DNA of 64,000 nt from Blastomussa wellsi (lineage: Eukaryota > Cnidaria > Anthozoa > Scleractinia > Plerogyridae): the NCBI GenBank assembly GCA_947652115.1, contig OX393565.1, forward strand, positions 12,150,762 through 12,214,761, read 5' to 3'. Made by a program: the position numbers and the translations under genes. Positions 10,861 through 20,723 of this stretch are shown here, piece by piece (the stretch's first letter is position 1; each line of letters begins with the position of its first letter). The notes beneath the pieces are model-generated. The model was not told where the DNA came from. It made no database searches and worked only from the letters and a program-made list of their open reading frames with translations.

Positions 10861-11430
10861 CAAATGCTACCACAGGAGTTAATGGAAAGGTTATGCAAGG
10901 AGTATCTTGTAGACGAAATGTCTGCACTGGATATATATACGAATTTGCGTGCCAGAATTATTTTCCTGTAGAAGAATTATGTGCACAAGTATATGCCAAT
11001 ATGGTTGCAGCAAGAACCAGCGAGCGAGAGGAATTGAAAAGCACAAACAGATCAACAAAGGAATTGCTACCCCCAGAGTTGATGGTAAGGATATGCAAGG
11101 AGTATCTTGTAATAAAAATAGGGGAGAGAAAAGAAATGGGTTGGTATGAGGTGCATGATGAACTGTCACAGGCACCTCTTTGCGAAAAACATGGGCGAAT
11201 TACAAAAATAATCTCTTGCCGAAAATTTAGCATTTGCAGAAAAACTGGTTCATGTGCCGCATGTTAAAAAAATGGGGAAAAACACTACCTTGAATCATTT
11301 CACTGGCCGGAAGATGAATACTGTGAAACATTTATAAAATACTTTTGGATGAAAGTTATTTATAAACTACCGGTATATGTTATTCCAAACATCTCTTTCA
11401 TTTTGACAAACTTGTTTTATAATTTTTAAG
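10670..11430 (+). pseudogene. TIR-proximal Polinton gene, internally repeated
   Basis: Plus-strand frames run from an ATG inside the TIR (10670) into unique DNA. The segment MSALDIY/NIFEF...NYFPVEEL...QVYANM, seen first in the TIR, recurs at 10918-11010. A short motif of the type LPxELMxRxCKEYLV occurs at about 10865-10910 and 11075-11115, and a cysteine-rich part (CRKFSICRKTGSCAAC) follows near 11218-11265. Frames shift in an A run at about 11268. The LPxEL motif recalls an F-box start, but this is only a resemblance. Function unknown. Confidence 0.5.
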
Positions 11431-11464
11431 TTTTTAGCAAAAAATCTCTGCGGTAACTCGCACT

Positions 11465-11929
11465 TTAAAAGTCTTGGATAATTTGTGCAAGTTCATAAAA
11501 AGCCATCAGAAACTTTGCGTGAGAAGAAGATATTTCAAGCGTCTTTCTTAAATGAAGCCTGAATCCTTCCGGCGTTGATGCTGATCTCAAAGCCACAAGT
11601 AAATCACCTTGAAGGGCTGAATAATGAAAAATATCACAATGTGAGTTTCCAATCGCCTTCGATAAAAGATTAATTGATTCAACACAGTTCTCTGGTGTCT
11701 CCCTCTTGTTTTTGATGCCATGATAGCATTTACTCTGTTCAATGTTTACTGATAAATCAAGTGTTCGCTTCACTGCATCATATTGATTACGTTGTTGTGA
11801 TTCTTTTGCATTAAATCCAACCTCAGGAAATCGTTCAAGCATTATCCTCTTTTCCTGAGCAATGAAGACGGTAGTATTTGGATACCTCTGAACAATTCTT
11901 TGAGTAAATCCTTCCAGATAGTTTACCAA
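11465..11929 (-). CDS. Hypothetical P1 protein (154 aa)
   Basis: An uninterrupted 154-codon frame starting at the ATG at 11929. The protein is mostly alpha-helical in composition, with no transmembrane segment and no domain I recognise. About 110 bases upstream of the start is ACCTTGGCAACCATCA, a phrase repeated upstream of the minus-strand gene at 58737 in P2, possibly a shared promoter element. Its place inside P1 makes it an accessory gene of the element or a fragment of a larger one. Confidence 0.45.
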   Translation of the reverse strand: MVNYLEGFTQRIVQRYPNTTVFIAQEKRIMLERFPEVGFNAKESQQRNQYDAVKRTLDLSVNIEQSKCYHGIKNKRETPENCVESINLLSKAIGNSHCDIFHYSALQGDLLVALRSASTPEGFRLHLRKTLEISSSHAKFLMAFYELAQIIQDF

Positions 11930-13159
11930 AGTCTGTAAACCTCTTCTTTTTCATCGTGTTTGAAAAAAATCTGTAAAACGCGTAAGCCAATTTGTGATTG
12001 GTCGAAAAATCACGCGACTATTATATGACTTCAATATTTTGGATAACCTTGGCAACCATCAGCATGATTTCATGTCATAAAGAGTTCTGTCACAAACCTC
12101 AAGAATGTTCTGACACAAAGACTTCTTTGTTTGATGAATTAAAACCTGCTGATGCATGGAATTAAAGTTGATAATGCTTGAAGTAATACCGCTGAGAAAG
12201 AAAAGTTGTCTGCAAAACAGTATCTGTTTGGTGATCATTTCAGAATGTGACTTTGCAGTCCAGTGAAGTTGTAATCAATATGCGTGTGTGTCAGAGAATA
12301 GAATAATACTGAAGAAAAACATGCTCTTGTTGTGGATGCATTGCAAATGTTTCAAGCTCCCTGTATTGATTATTCGATACAACACTTACCACAAGAACTA
12401 TGCAAAATTATTTATAAAAAGTTTGTTGATGTAAAGCTTATAGAGCGTGCAAAATTGGGTGGGATTTGGTTCACCTTGACCTTTTAGCATAAACGTGGAA
12501 GACTTGTAAAGGTGTCTGGAATGCAATGTTTGTCTGGAATGCAATGTTTGCAGCCGCAACGGTCTTTGTGTTCCATGCTTACACGATGCAAATTAGTACA
12601 TTGTTTATTTATTCGAGGCAAGAGAATATTAGATCAAACAGAAGTTTTTTGAGGTTGATGACGATCCAGAGCATTTTTTTATTGCACAGCAGAGAAATTA
12701 ACATTGAAGCAAGAACATAAAGAGTCAATCACAGCCCGATTTTATTTTTTCTGCTTCTCGCATGGCTTTGACAACTGTATGTGTTATTTATCTGACCTCG
12801 TTCTGCCAAACGGGTGTAGAAAGTTCTGCGAAAATACAGAAAATCGCGTGGAACAACACAATCATTTTGGCCAAACTTTTATATTGGTTTTAATTTAGTC
12901 ATTCCACTCTTTAATTTATTTATCTCCAAGAGGGACGGCGAGGCGAGTCCTGCACTCGCGTTATCTACTTTTTATAACACTCAGAGAGATTTTTGTGTTT
13001 TTTCTCTCAAAGTTTAGTTCAAATTTGTGCTGGACGCCACCAGTTTTTTTTGAAACTTTTTCAGAACCTGCTTTTTTATCTTTTCAATATCCAGCTGGCG
13101 TTAATCGGTCTGTTTGAGTGCAAAGTCTCTTTGAGTTCACGATATTTCACATGTTATTT
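11930..13159. other. P1 interior with a third copy of the TIR gene start
   Basis: Bases about 12249-12490 repeat the TIR promoter and gene start (TGCAGTCCAGTGAAGTTGTA, compare 10600-10625). They lead to a short plus-strand frame with the LPQELCKIIYKKFV motif (about 12390-12430). The rest, 12500-13159, shows no supported gene; short frames at 12526 and 12704 look accidental. Confidence 0.45.
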
Positions 13160-13628
13160 GTTTGAATTCTGAGTTGGAAACATTGTTATGGTCAAGAGCT
13201 TGAGAGACAGAGCTTTTTATTGAGTCATGCTTTGCAAGTGCCAGGGCTTGAATTTTCGTGTGTTTTTTAACTTTCCTTTAAAGCTTCTTGTTAACAACTG
13301 ACAGGCCTGTGGAAGCAAAACCTGAAATGGCTGCTATTCCTGCTATAGGCGCTCCGACCACAATTCCGACACCAGTGAGTGAAGTTGCAACGGCTCCGGA
13401 AGACAGGGCGGCTGTCAAAGCGCCAAGAGAGACCACGGAATAGTGAATCACTTTACAAGCTTTTTTATATTTTTTCAACACAAGCCTGTAATGCTCTGCC
13501 TCATCAGCTATTTCTTTTTCAATTTTACTTATTTGAGTTAGCCGGAAATTTTCTGGGGTTCTTGAGAGGGGTAGCTCTGGATAAATATTATCAGGCGGAG
13601 CACTTGGCAACACATTTGCATTAGACAT
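13160..13628 (-). pseudogene. Polinton hydrophobic coiled-coil membrane protein
   Basis: The likely start is the ATG at 13628 (MSNANVLPSAPP). The protein has a proline-rich head, a charged helix (EIEKEIADEAEHYRLVLKKY) and a long Gly/Ala/Val-rich hydrophobic stretch (SLGALTAALSSGAVATSLTG and on) that looks membrane-embedded. A stop at 13278 precedes further homologous helix (LALAKHD) in the next 110 bp, so the C-terminus is cut. The P2 counterpart is 57398-57990. I recall the family from other cnidarian Polintons; its role (perhaps virion or membrane) is unknown. Confidence 0.65.
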
Positions 13629-13666
13629 GGCATATAAACAGATTTTATGTTTCAATTGATTTGCAA

Positions 13667-14338
13667 TTAGAATTGTAGTGGTTGATCGTTAAAATGAAAT
13701 AGCTGACCGTCATCATCTTTTACTGAAAGTGTTACACTGTTTACATATTTGCCTGTCGAAGTGTCATGAAAGTTTGGCTGTTCGGCCGTTTGATAGTGGA
13801 CTTTTTCGAAAGCTTGCCCTCTAATGTCAAACTTTGCAAGAAGGGTTGAAGCTTTACCATTTACAAAATTTTGATGGCGGTCAACCAAGTCGCAATGAAC
13901 AAAGTAAGTACTCGGTGTTCTAAGCCGCTTGATGAAAGTTCTAAACATCAATACGCGGGATATTCCAAGAAAATCGGCTAAGTCACTGTCAGGATTAATT
14001 TTTTTATTTTAAAAGTTGTCAATTACCATTGCACCAACTGGTGTATTTATGTGAGTGGGTAGCTTTATATCAAATTTAGCAAAAGCATTTTCTATATTTT
14101 GAGCAATACTTTCAAGAGTGTAATACCCTCTGGGGATAGTAATGGGAATAGCACGTCTACCTTCTGGATCAGACATTGAAATTACCCCATCGTTTTTCAA
14201 ATTATTCCACGAATTATAAAGCGAACAAGACAACAGCCTTACAAGAGTGGCCTCTGGAATCGAGTTGTCAAAATTGACGGTGCATGGATTAGAAGTCGTA
14301 GAAATAGTAAGCACAACCATTTTATTTTTGTTGCACAT
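13667..14338 (-). pseudogene. Conserved Polinton protein, candidate minor structural protein
   Basis: Two frames, 14338-14009 and 13951-13667, form one gene interrupted by a shift in an A run near 14010. The first has ITIPRGYYTLESIAQNIENAF and the linking bases encode LADFLGI. The second has FVHCDLVDRHQNFVNGK, FDIRGQAFEKVHYQ and YVNSVTLSVKDDDGQLF. The beta-rich C-terminal half, ending in a typical VNSxTLSVxDxxG pattern, looks like a virion surface or jelly-roll type domain. The P2 copy at 56811-57391 has the same architecture. Assigning it as penton or minor capsid is inference. Confidence 0.6.
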
Positions 14339-14375
14339 AAATTTCTAATTAAAAAATAATGGGGAGTAATAAAAG

Positions 14376-15876
14376 ATGAACGTCTTCAAAACCGCACATA
14401 CACAATCAGATTCTGTTGCGTTTGACTATCTTGAAAAAAGGACTTAGTCTGCCAACCTCACAAAATGGTTTCGAAACCCTGAGGCGAAAAAAATCACGGA
14501 GGCTTTACAAGAGAAAGCGTGGGCAGCTTTTTCTGCACAGTTTCCGAGGGCCAACAAAAGCAAATTTGAAGCACAGACAATTTTTGCATTGGACCACACA
14601 GCAACAGCTGGAATTATTATACAAAGAGGGTGAAGGCAGTCTGCAAAGCGTCTTTGGTTCAGACAGCAAATATTAGAGTGCCGGCATGAAAAGCGTGCTG
14701 GGTTTGGATGCCGTTGGCAGCTTCCCTTACCAGTTATTGCCCAGCGCAGAAAAAATTTCGCTGCCGGTTCCAGCAGTTGAATTTGAAGACGCTGCACCAA
14801 GTTTGAAGAAAATATTCAACAGCTCAATGAATATTTATGTAACGCCTGACCAGTATTTTACAACAAAGTTCAGAGAGATATTCGAAGGGAACAGATAAAG
14901 TTCACAGCCCGCAAAAAAATGGCTTGCCGGCCTGATCTATCTTTCTGGGAACGGCAGCTGAACTTTGCAGTTTGGTGCGCGACGACAGGTTTCAGAATCT
15001 CACGTGAAGTATTTGACAAAGATCACACAACACTGAATCTGCCGCCGCAGGTGCGGGCTTTTTACATCCACACGGTTCGGTGCATCCTGTATCAGCTCGG
15101 AGGAATCCAAAGCTTGAGCGCATTGCCGGTTGACCCTACATTCAGTCAGATTAACAACCATTACGATGTGGCTTCTTATAAAAGATTGTGCGCAGAGTTC
15201 GGCGTTGAACCGTCAACCGATTTCCGCTTCACGTACGGAGCAAACCACGGGCTGGGAAGTGTTTACATTTATTGCCGCGACCCTTTCATACTGGACGTGC
15301 CCTATCCATCGGCAAAAGCAAAATTCGACGACGAGGACCCTGTGGCGTCGGAAAAGGGAATTTCAGTATGACTCTGCGGAAGAGCAATTTGATTGGTTCG
15401 TGCCCAAAACGTCGGCAGGTTTGACCCAGGCAGCGCTTTCACGTATCAATCAGTCAATTGAAGCCTTTGTGTATTGCATCTTGGGCGCGCCAGTCAACGT
15501 GAGAAGCAGCATTCTTGGTGCTGGGGGCAGAGCAAAAGAAGCCCAGAGTGAGTTCCTTGTCTTGGTGGAAGACGCGATAAGGCAAACGGATCTGGCCAAG
15601 TCAGTTCAAAGATACCAACTTGCCATAGACAAGGCAAAGGTGAGGCTCAACCTTGCTGTGTGCCCGGGGGCCTGGCTGATGGCCGCACGAATGGTAATTA
15701 ACACAGAGCACGGTTGGCTACAACAACCAACTCAAACAAGCGATGCCGGGTATGAAGCTGGGGGTCAACGACGGGGTAAACAAAAGCACAAAAAAAGCAG
15801 CGCTTCAGCTAATGGATGGAGGGAAATCGAAAATAAACCCGCCAAACAGTCACCCTTTGAATCCAAACAGCTGTAG
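14376..15876 (+). pseudogene. Conserved large Polinton protein of unknown function
   Basis: Reading starts at the ATG at 14376, with a stop at about 14445. Successive frames then share homology with one P2 gene (56773-55230): a basic N-terminal part up to about 14700, then MKSVLGLDAVG from 14686, MACRPDLSFWERQLNFAVWC from 14919 and the NQSIEAFVYCILG region near 15450. At least three frame changes are needed (near 14690, 14895 and 15370). The family recurs in cnidarian Polintons without known function. It has no transmembrane segment until a short hydrophobic tail at about 15960-16000. Confidence 0.6.
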
Positions 15877-16000
15877 AAGAGCAAACTCCAGCGGAGCAAA
15901 CAGAATCTGAACCAATGCCAACAGTTGGCTCCGGCAGTGAGTCATATGACGTGAACAAAATAGCTGTTGCTGTTGCAGGTTTGGCATTCTTGTCATTTCG

Positions 16001-17332
16001 TTAATGCTGCTTCTTGACCAGAAAGGTCACAACAGTCAAAATCAGAAGCCAGGTGTGCTCTGCTGGAAAACCTATGGCCTGACCAGCAGCTTTGAAGAGG
16101 AAACTCACAATCGAGCCAAGCAGACCTGGCAGAGCAGTTGCAACCTTTGAGCCAACATCTTTCAGACCTTTTCCCAACGCTTTCTTGGTGGCCTTCAAAG
16201 AGTTGGTAATTGCGCCAATAACAGCACCAATCGTGACACCAGCAGGAAGAAAGATTGCTGTAACTGTCACGCCATAATTTTTGAAGATCTCTTTGACCCT
16301 CTCACGAAATGGAAGCGGTCTTTCTCTTTCCTCAATCTGCATCTGTTTGCAGACGTGCAAGCTTCTCGGTCCTTTCCGCAACTCTTTCTTCCGCGGCTTC
16401 TTTGTCAGAGGGTGAGGCGTTCTCATCGTTGATGATTTTCTGATCTTCATCATTTTGTCGTTGAAGGTCGGTTTCTTGCTCATGCAGTTCATCAAGTGTT
16501 CTCGTGTCGTTAAGATTTTGTTGAAGAGCGTTTCTTTCTTTTTCTTTCTTATCAAGGTCTGCTCTGAATTTATCAACATTTTCTTGTTCTTTTGTTTTAT
16601 TTTTTGCAAGTTTTTCGAGTGAAGCCACCCCTTCTGCCTCACTTTCAACATTTGAACCATGTTAATCCTGAATTGTATCAATCCTTGCTTGAGTTTGCTC
16701 AATTCTGTTTCTCAGATTTTGAGCCTCTTGTGTAGCTTTTTCCTTTTCTGCAGTAATTTTTTCAGCATCTCTTAAATGTTGTTCGGTCTCTCTCAATCTC
16801 TGATGTTTTTCTCTTATGCTCTCATTGTCTTGAGCGATAATTTCTTTAGCTTCTGGACCCAGAGAGTCTTTGAACTTATCTATAAATTTTTTGAGAAAAC
16901 CACCGCCATCTTTTCTGAAAATTTCAGTCTCACCGCCTTTAGAACCAAATAATACAAATGTTGTTTCATTTCCACTTTTTTGCTGAAACCAACTGGGCCC
17001 AATTTTCTGAAGTCCACTTTCTGGAAACTCTTTTTGATAAAGTCTTTTGCTTTTTCAAGCATTGCTTGTTTGTCACCTGGATCCACAATATCACCCAACA
17101 AAGGAGCTTCAACATAGGATGTGTCAGGCTGCCCACTCTGTTCGTGCAGCATTGTTTCCATTTCATGTTGTTCGCCACCATGGTAGGGTGTTGATGCAGA
17201 GCCAGGCTGAAATGCAGAGCCAGGCTGAAATTGACCGGTTGTATCTTGTTTTTTGTTATCGTCTCTGTCCTCGTTGTCAATAGCATCGTCGAGCTCAGGG
17301 TTTTTGTTGCCAAAGTAGCCACCTTCCGCCAT
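16001..17332 (-). pseudogene. Polinton coiled-coil protein with hydrophobic Gly/Ala C-terminus
   Basis: From the ATG at 17332 the frame gives an acidic, glutamine- and proline-rich head (MAEGGYFGNKNPELDD), with an early stop at about 16880. A long coiled coil (about 16850-16330, rich in E, K, Q) and a hydrophobic Gly/Ala-rich end (AIFLPAGVTIGAVIGAITNS, then LPGLLGSIVSFLF) follow. At least two frame breaks occur. It is transcribed away from the capsid gene, with starts about 40 bp apart. P2 holds the rear part at 54303-55117. A membrane-active virion protein is a plausible role, by inference only. Confidence 0.6.
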
Positions 17333-17371
17333 TGTATATTAAACAAAAAATATTTTTTGTTCATATAGAAG

Positions 17372-18601
17372 ATGGCGGTGCAAGCAGACCTTCGTCCAAC
17401 GCACAAAGAAAAAAATCTCGGCGCGATGAAAGCCGAGCGTGCAGTAAAGCGCATCACCTTTGATCATAGCGATGCCAGCCCCAGCGAGACCCTGTATGTT
17501 TCTGTGCCCAAGCTGAATGAGAACGAGGTCCTCGTGTCCGGCTCGCTCACACTGGCTTTCAACATCGACTTGTCTGGAGGGGAAGCCAACAACTTCCTCG
17601 TTCAAAACGTCGGGCGCGCTCTGGTCGACAAGCTTGTTGTGAAGTACGCGGGCGAAATACTGCAGGGCACGGTGGGGTATGACATCTTCATGATCTGGGA
17701 GGACCTTTTCCTCTCGCAGGAGGAGCGGGACAACATGCTGCTCGACGGCATTCAAAGCGAGGACCTCTGCAAGATCCGCCCAAACGCTGGGGATAAGAAA
17801 ACCACTGCTGTCGACAGGGAAAACGTGCTAACCAAGGTTTTCGGAACAAAATACCGAATCAGACTAGACCACCAGATCCTGACCGACCACAGGGTCTTTT
17901 ACCCCCAAGCTCTTTACAACGAACTCATGTTTGAGCTGACCCTTGCGCTGGCCTCACAGGTTGTCAAAGGCTCTGACGCAACAAAACTGAAATACAAGCT
18001 GACTAACATCCAGCTCAAGTACGAAATGATTAGAAGCAAGACTCTGGCGGAAGACGCGCAAGGTGTTTATTCCGCTGGCAAGGAATTCATGTACGATCAT
18101 GTGATGCGTGCTGAGGTGTTCACCTTCGCAAACGCCAAGGACTCAAGGATTAACCTCAGAGTCAACCCACAGAGAAGGTCCCTGAAAGGAATCCTTCTCC
18201 ATTTCATCGGGCCTTACACTGCAGGAGCCAGAGATTCAGAAAAGTACTTCAACCCTGGCCTGACGAAAGTCAGTGTCATGGTGACTGGCTCACCTAACAT
18301 GCTGTACAACATTGGCATCGTAGGCAGGGACATGTGGGAGACGACCCGTCGTTTCTTTCTACAGACAAAAACGCCACACATGAATCTGACAAAGTTCTAC
18401 AGCGATGACAAGTTCGGGCTTTTGATCGATCTGCGCTCGGTGGTAGATCAGTCGCTGCACGACAGTGGCATGCGCCTTGTGAACACAAAAGATGGAGTAC
18501 AGCTGGAGCTTGAGCAGAGCACTAGTGGCTCTGACAACGTGAACTGCCACGTCTTTGTTATCAGTGACTCGCAGATGAACATATTGGGGCAGCAATACTG
18601 A
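17372..18601 (+). CDS. Probable Polinton major capsid protein (409 aa)
   Basis: An open frame of 409 codons without any stop, starting MAVQADLRPTHKEKN. It is beta-rich throughout, with long stretches of alternating hydrophobic residues, no transmembrane segment and no signal peptide. Its length fits double jelly-roll capsid proteins. I recognise it as a capsid-candidate family of cnidarian Polintons, from memory and not by search. The next gene, 7 bp downstream, begins with a packaging-ATPase Walker A motif, the expected neighbour of a capsid gene. It is the best preserved gene of P1, and its DNA looks richer in G+C than its surroundings. P2 has lost this gene. Confidence 0.72.
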   Translation: MAVQADLRPTHKEKNLGAMKAERAVKRITFDHSDASPSETLYVSVPKLNENEVLVSGSLTLAFNIDLSGGEANNFLVQNVGRALVDKLVVKYAGEILQGTVGYDIFMIWEDLFLSQEERDNMLLDGIQSEDLCKIRPNAGDKKTTAVDRENVLTKVFGTKYRIRLDHQILTDHRVFYPQALYNELMFELTLALASQVVKGSDATKLKYKLTNIQLKYEMIRSKTLAEDAQGVYSAGKEFMYDHVMRAEVFTFANAKDSRINLRVNPQRRSLKGILLHFIGPYTAGARDSEKYFNPGLTKVSVMVTGSPNMLYNIGIVGRDMWETTRRFFLQTKTPHMNLTKFYSDDKFGLLIDLRSVVDQSLHDSGMRLVNTKDGVQLELEQSTSGSDNVNCHVFVISDSQMNILGQQY

Positions 18602-18608
18602 AAAAGAG

Positions 18609-18755
18609 ATGGACCCAAACAACATCCCGTTCAACGCTCTCGTTATTGGCCCGACGAATTCGGGCAAATAAAGGTTGTGGTGGACCAGCTCTGTGGCCCT
18701 TTCTGTGGCAAGTTCGACTTCATCGTGCTCATCTGCCTCACCAATTCCTGAGGAT
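18609..18755 (+). pseudogene. Packaging ATPase, N-terminal fragment
   Basis: The ATG at 18609 opens a frame that reaches a Walker A motif (GPTNSGK) at about 18648-18670 and then hits a stop. One frame over, coding continues (VVVDQLCGPFCGKFDFIVLI), with strand-rich residues expected after the P-loop. Homology ends near 18755, so Walker B and the rest are gone. The family is the FtsK/HerA-like (A32-type) ATPase that pumps DNA into capsids. Position directly after the capsid gene supports the call. Confidence 0.7.
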
Positions 18756-18849
18756 TACGCAGCAACTGCTGAATAATTACTCAGAAATAGTCAGTAATTC
18801 CTCCCAAAAATTATTTTCTCAATTAAATATATTTTTGTTTCATGTAACT

Positions 18850-19330
18850 ATGGCTGAAGAACAGCAACAGCGACCGTCCGCTCAAGCAATTTCTGAACCA
18901 CAGGTAAGCCAAGTAACTTCATCAACTCCGGCAACAGGGCCTGCCAAAAATCCAAAGCGGGTAGCTGCTGGCAAACTCACGGCTGAGAAAACAAGACAGG
19001 CTCATGAAGCACAGAAAAAAGGTGTAGTCGAGGCTGCTATCATAATCGAGAGAGAGAATAAAAAAAAAATCTGCGCCTGCTCCTGAGCCAGTTCCAGAGA
19101 CCGCACCAGAGCCCGCTACAGCTGATTCCAAAGTTTCAAATGTTGTCAACACAACCCAGTGGATCTCTATCATTGGAATTGGCGCTACACTTGTTACGAC
19201 ATAAAAAGAATTGTCTACTGCACCGGCACCTGCACCGGAACCCGTGCCACAGGTGAGAAATCAAGAATCTTCGCAGTCGTCAAGATTACCGCAGCCCAAA
19301 AAAGGCATTCACCCGATGGATTAGCCAGAG
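18850..19330 (+). pseudogene. Polinton single-span membrane protein with proline-rich tail
   Basis: Starts MAEEQQQRPSAQAISEP at 18850. It has a basic helix (NPKRVAAGKLTAEKTRQAHE), then a frame shift in the ten-A run at 19059-19068, then a proline-rich linker, one hydrophobic span (TTQWISIIGIGATLVTT) and a tail ending KGIHPMD. The rear part matches P2 54393-54010 almost residue for residue. A small virion or membrane protein of the element is likely; function unknown. Confidence 0.6.
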
Positions 19331-19359
19331 GTGGCATAAAATTCATTTGAATATATTTT

Positions 19360-19485
19360 ATGATGTTGTATAACAAAATGTGGAAAGTACCAGGCTTCCA
19401 ACAGTTAGCGATAAGCATCGCAGCCGTTTCAGGCATTGGCTTAATTTGGGGGGCATTCACTTGGATAGCCAAAAATCCTGATCAT
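19360..19485 (+). pseudogene. Small Polinton membrane protein, fused to integrase remnant
   Basis: The short frame MLYNKMWKVPGFQQL has one hydrophobic span (AISIAAVSGIGLIWGAFTWI). The equivalent P2 gene is 53969-53785, where it ends in an acidic tail. Here the tail is replaced after NPDHFK by integrase sequence in the same frame, so a deletion has fused two genes. Confidence 0.6.
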
Positions 19486-20098
19486 TTCAAAATCACAAAC
19501 ATTCACCGCGACCAGGCCATTGTTGAACGTTTCAACCGCACCCTTGCCGAACAGTTGTTCGGGCACCAGAACACTGTGGAAATGCGACTAACTGAAGGGC
19601 CAGTGGTCCACTGCGTGAGTGAAAAGGCTTCCTGAAGTTGTTTTGGCTTTGAACAACAAGGTAACAAGCCTTACCGGCAAGAAGCCCGTAGTCACCATCA
19701 AAGAAAAAGCTTTTTCTGCAAGGCCATCGACATTTCATTCAAGGCCTGTTGGAAAGGCCGAAAAAATCCTCCCCTTTCTTGTCCAAGTTCGTTATCTCTA
19801 CCAACCCGGCGAGCTTGAAGGTGGTGTAAAAAGAGCGACAGATCCAATCTGGTCGTTGAAAGTTTACAACATTGAAAGATCTTTTACCAAACCAAATCAA
19901 CCCATTCTCTACTATTTGCGCGACGGGCCCAAGCGCGGCTTTGTGCGTGAAGATCTGCTGGTTGTCCCTCCAAACACACAGTTACCCCCTGAGCAACTCT
20001 ATCAAAATGCTGTGAGCCAATCCGCATCTTTCAATAAAGCTTATATTTCCGCTTCTAACCCCCCGAGCAACTCTATTTCAGGCCTGGTGTACCCGTAA
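19486..20098 (+). pseudogene. Polinton integrase, C-terminal part
   Basis: Starts inside the rve integrase core just before the catalytic glutamate (IHRDQAIVERFNRTLAEQL), then a frame shift near 19620, then the C-terminal chromodomain/SH3-like region (VRYLYQPGELEGG, IWSLKVYNIERSF, LYYLRDGPKRGFVREDLL). The stop at 20096-20098 is close to the convergent end of DNA polymerase B. The N-terminal zinc finger and both catalytic aspartates are deleted. The front half of the homologous gene survives in P2 at 53063. Confidence 0.8.
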
Positions 20099-20123
20099 GC
20101 ATTTGTATGGATCCCATCATCTG

Positions 20124-20475
20124 CTATCCAGTGTTTTGAATCTTGTTTACGTGCATGCCATATATCTCATGCCCCTCACGTCGAAGAATGTTCATTCCGT
20201 GCCATAACTGTTTCGCACCTAAAAGCGTTTCCTTGTGCTGTTCATGCATTATTTGTTTCTTGACAATGCACTTTTTTACGCCCTTTTCTTTTTTTTTGAT
20301 GTTTTTTTTGTCCGCCCGCAGAATCGAGTACATTTTCGACCTCAGACACATGCACTCTGCTATCGTCGTTCCAGCACATTCATCTTTCATTTTGCCCAAG
20401 GCCTTTTTGCTCCTTCGGGTAATCGCTCATATAATAAAGAAATTTGTTTCTTTCGATGTCTTTGTAAACGTCATC
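20124..20475 (-). pseudogene. P1 DNA polymerase B, C-terminal part
   Basis: Minus-strand coding resumes right at the Gypsy C LTR (DDVYKDIE, about 20475-20450). After small breaks it reaches the conserved MKDECAG...LRSKMYS block (20399-20340) and the basic KKCIVKKQIMHEQ block. It ends near 20124. This is the C-terminal end of protein-primed type B polymerase as found in Polintons. The same end is in P2 at 52140-52430. Confidence 0.8.
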
Positions 20476-20665
20476 TGTAGTACCGCGGTTAGGTTAAAAC
20501 ACACTTTATTCACGACCGTTACACTCCCAACTCAGAACGCTAACTCCCGAATAAATTACAACACACGCTATCTATAGTACATGCAAATTACGTAATTCCC
20601 GTGTGTATTACATCACATTCATTCTCTCGCTTCTATGCGCTTGCATTAGCATCGTATACACTACA
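20476..20665 (-). mobile_element. Gypsy C 3' LTR (190 bp)
   Basis: On the minus strand a polypurine tract (AAAGAAGGGAA) is followed by TGTAGTGTATACG, and the segment ends GGTACTACA. The six-base ends TGTAGT/ACTACA are perfect inverted repeats. An AATAAA signal lies near the end. It abuts the P1 polymerase reading frame at 20475. The 5' LTR is missing. Confidence 0.8.
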
Positions 20666-20723
20666 TTCCCTTCTTTGATCAAATTTAGCAGGAAGGCAGT
20701 TTTTTTTAAAGGCTGCAAAAACC

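Noticed and set aside
13160..13628. Toxin or pore-forming toxin, because of the Gly/Ala hydrophobic stretch
   Set aside because: The same gene recurs in P2 beside structural genes; nothing points to a toxin.
17339..17755. 138-codon minus frame opposite the capsid gene
   Set aside because: Antisense to the first third of a 409-codon frame with family resemblance; no motif of its own.
18646..19086. 146-codon frame spanning the ATPase remnant and the next gene
   Set aside because: The first half is the wrong frame of the ATPase; only the part from the ATG at 18850 is conserved with P2.
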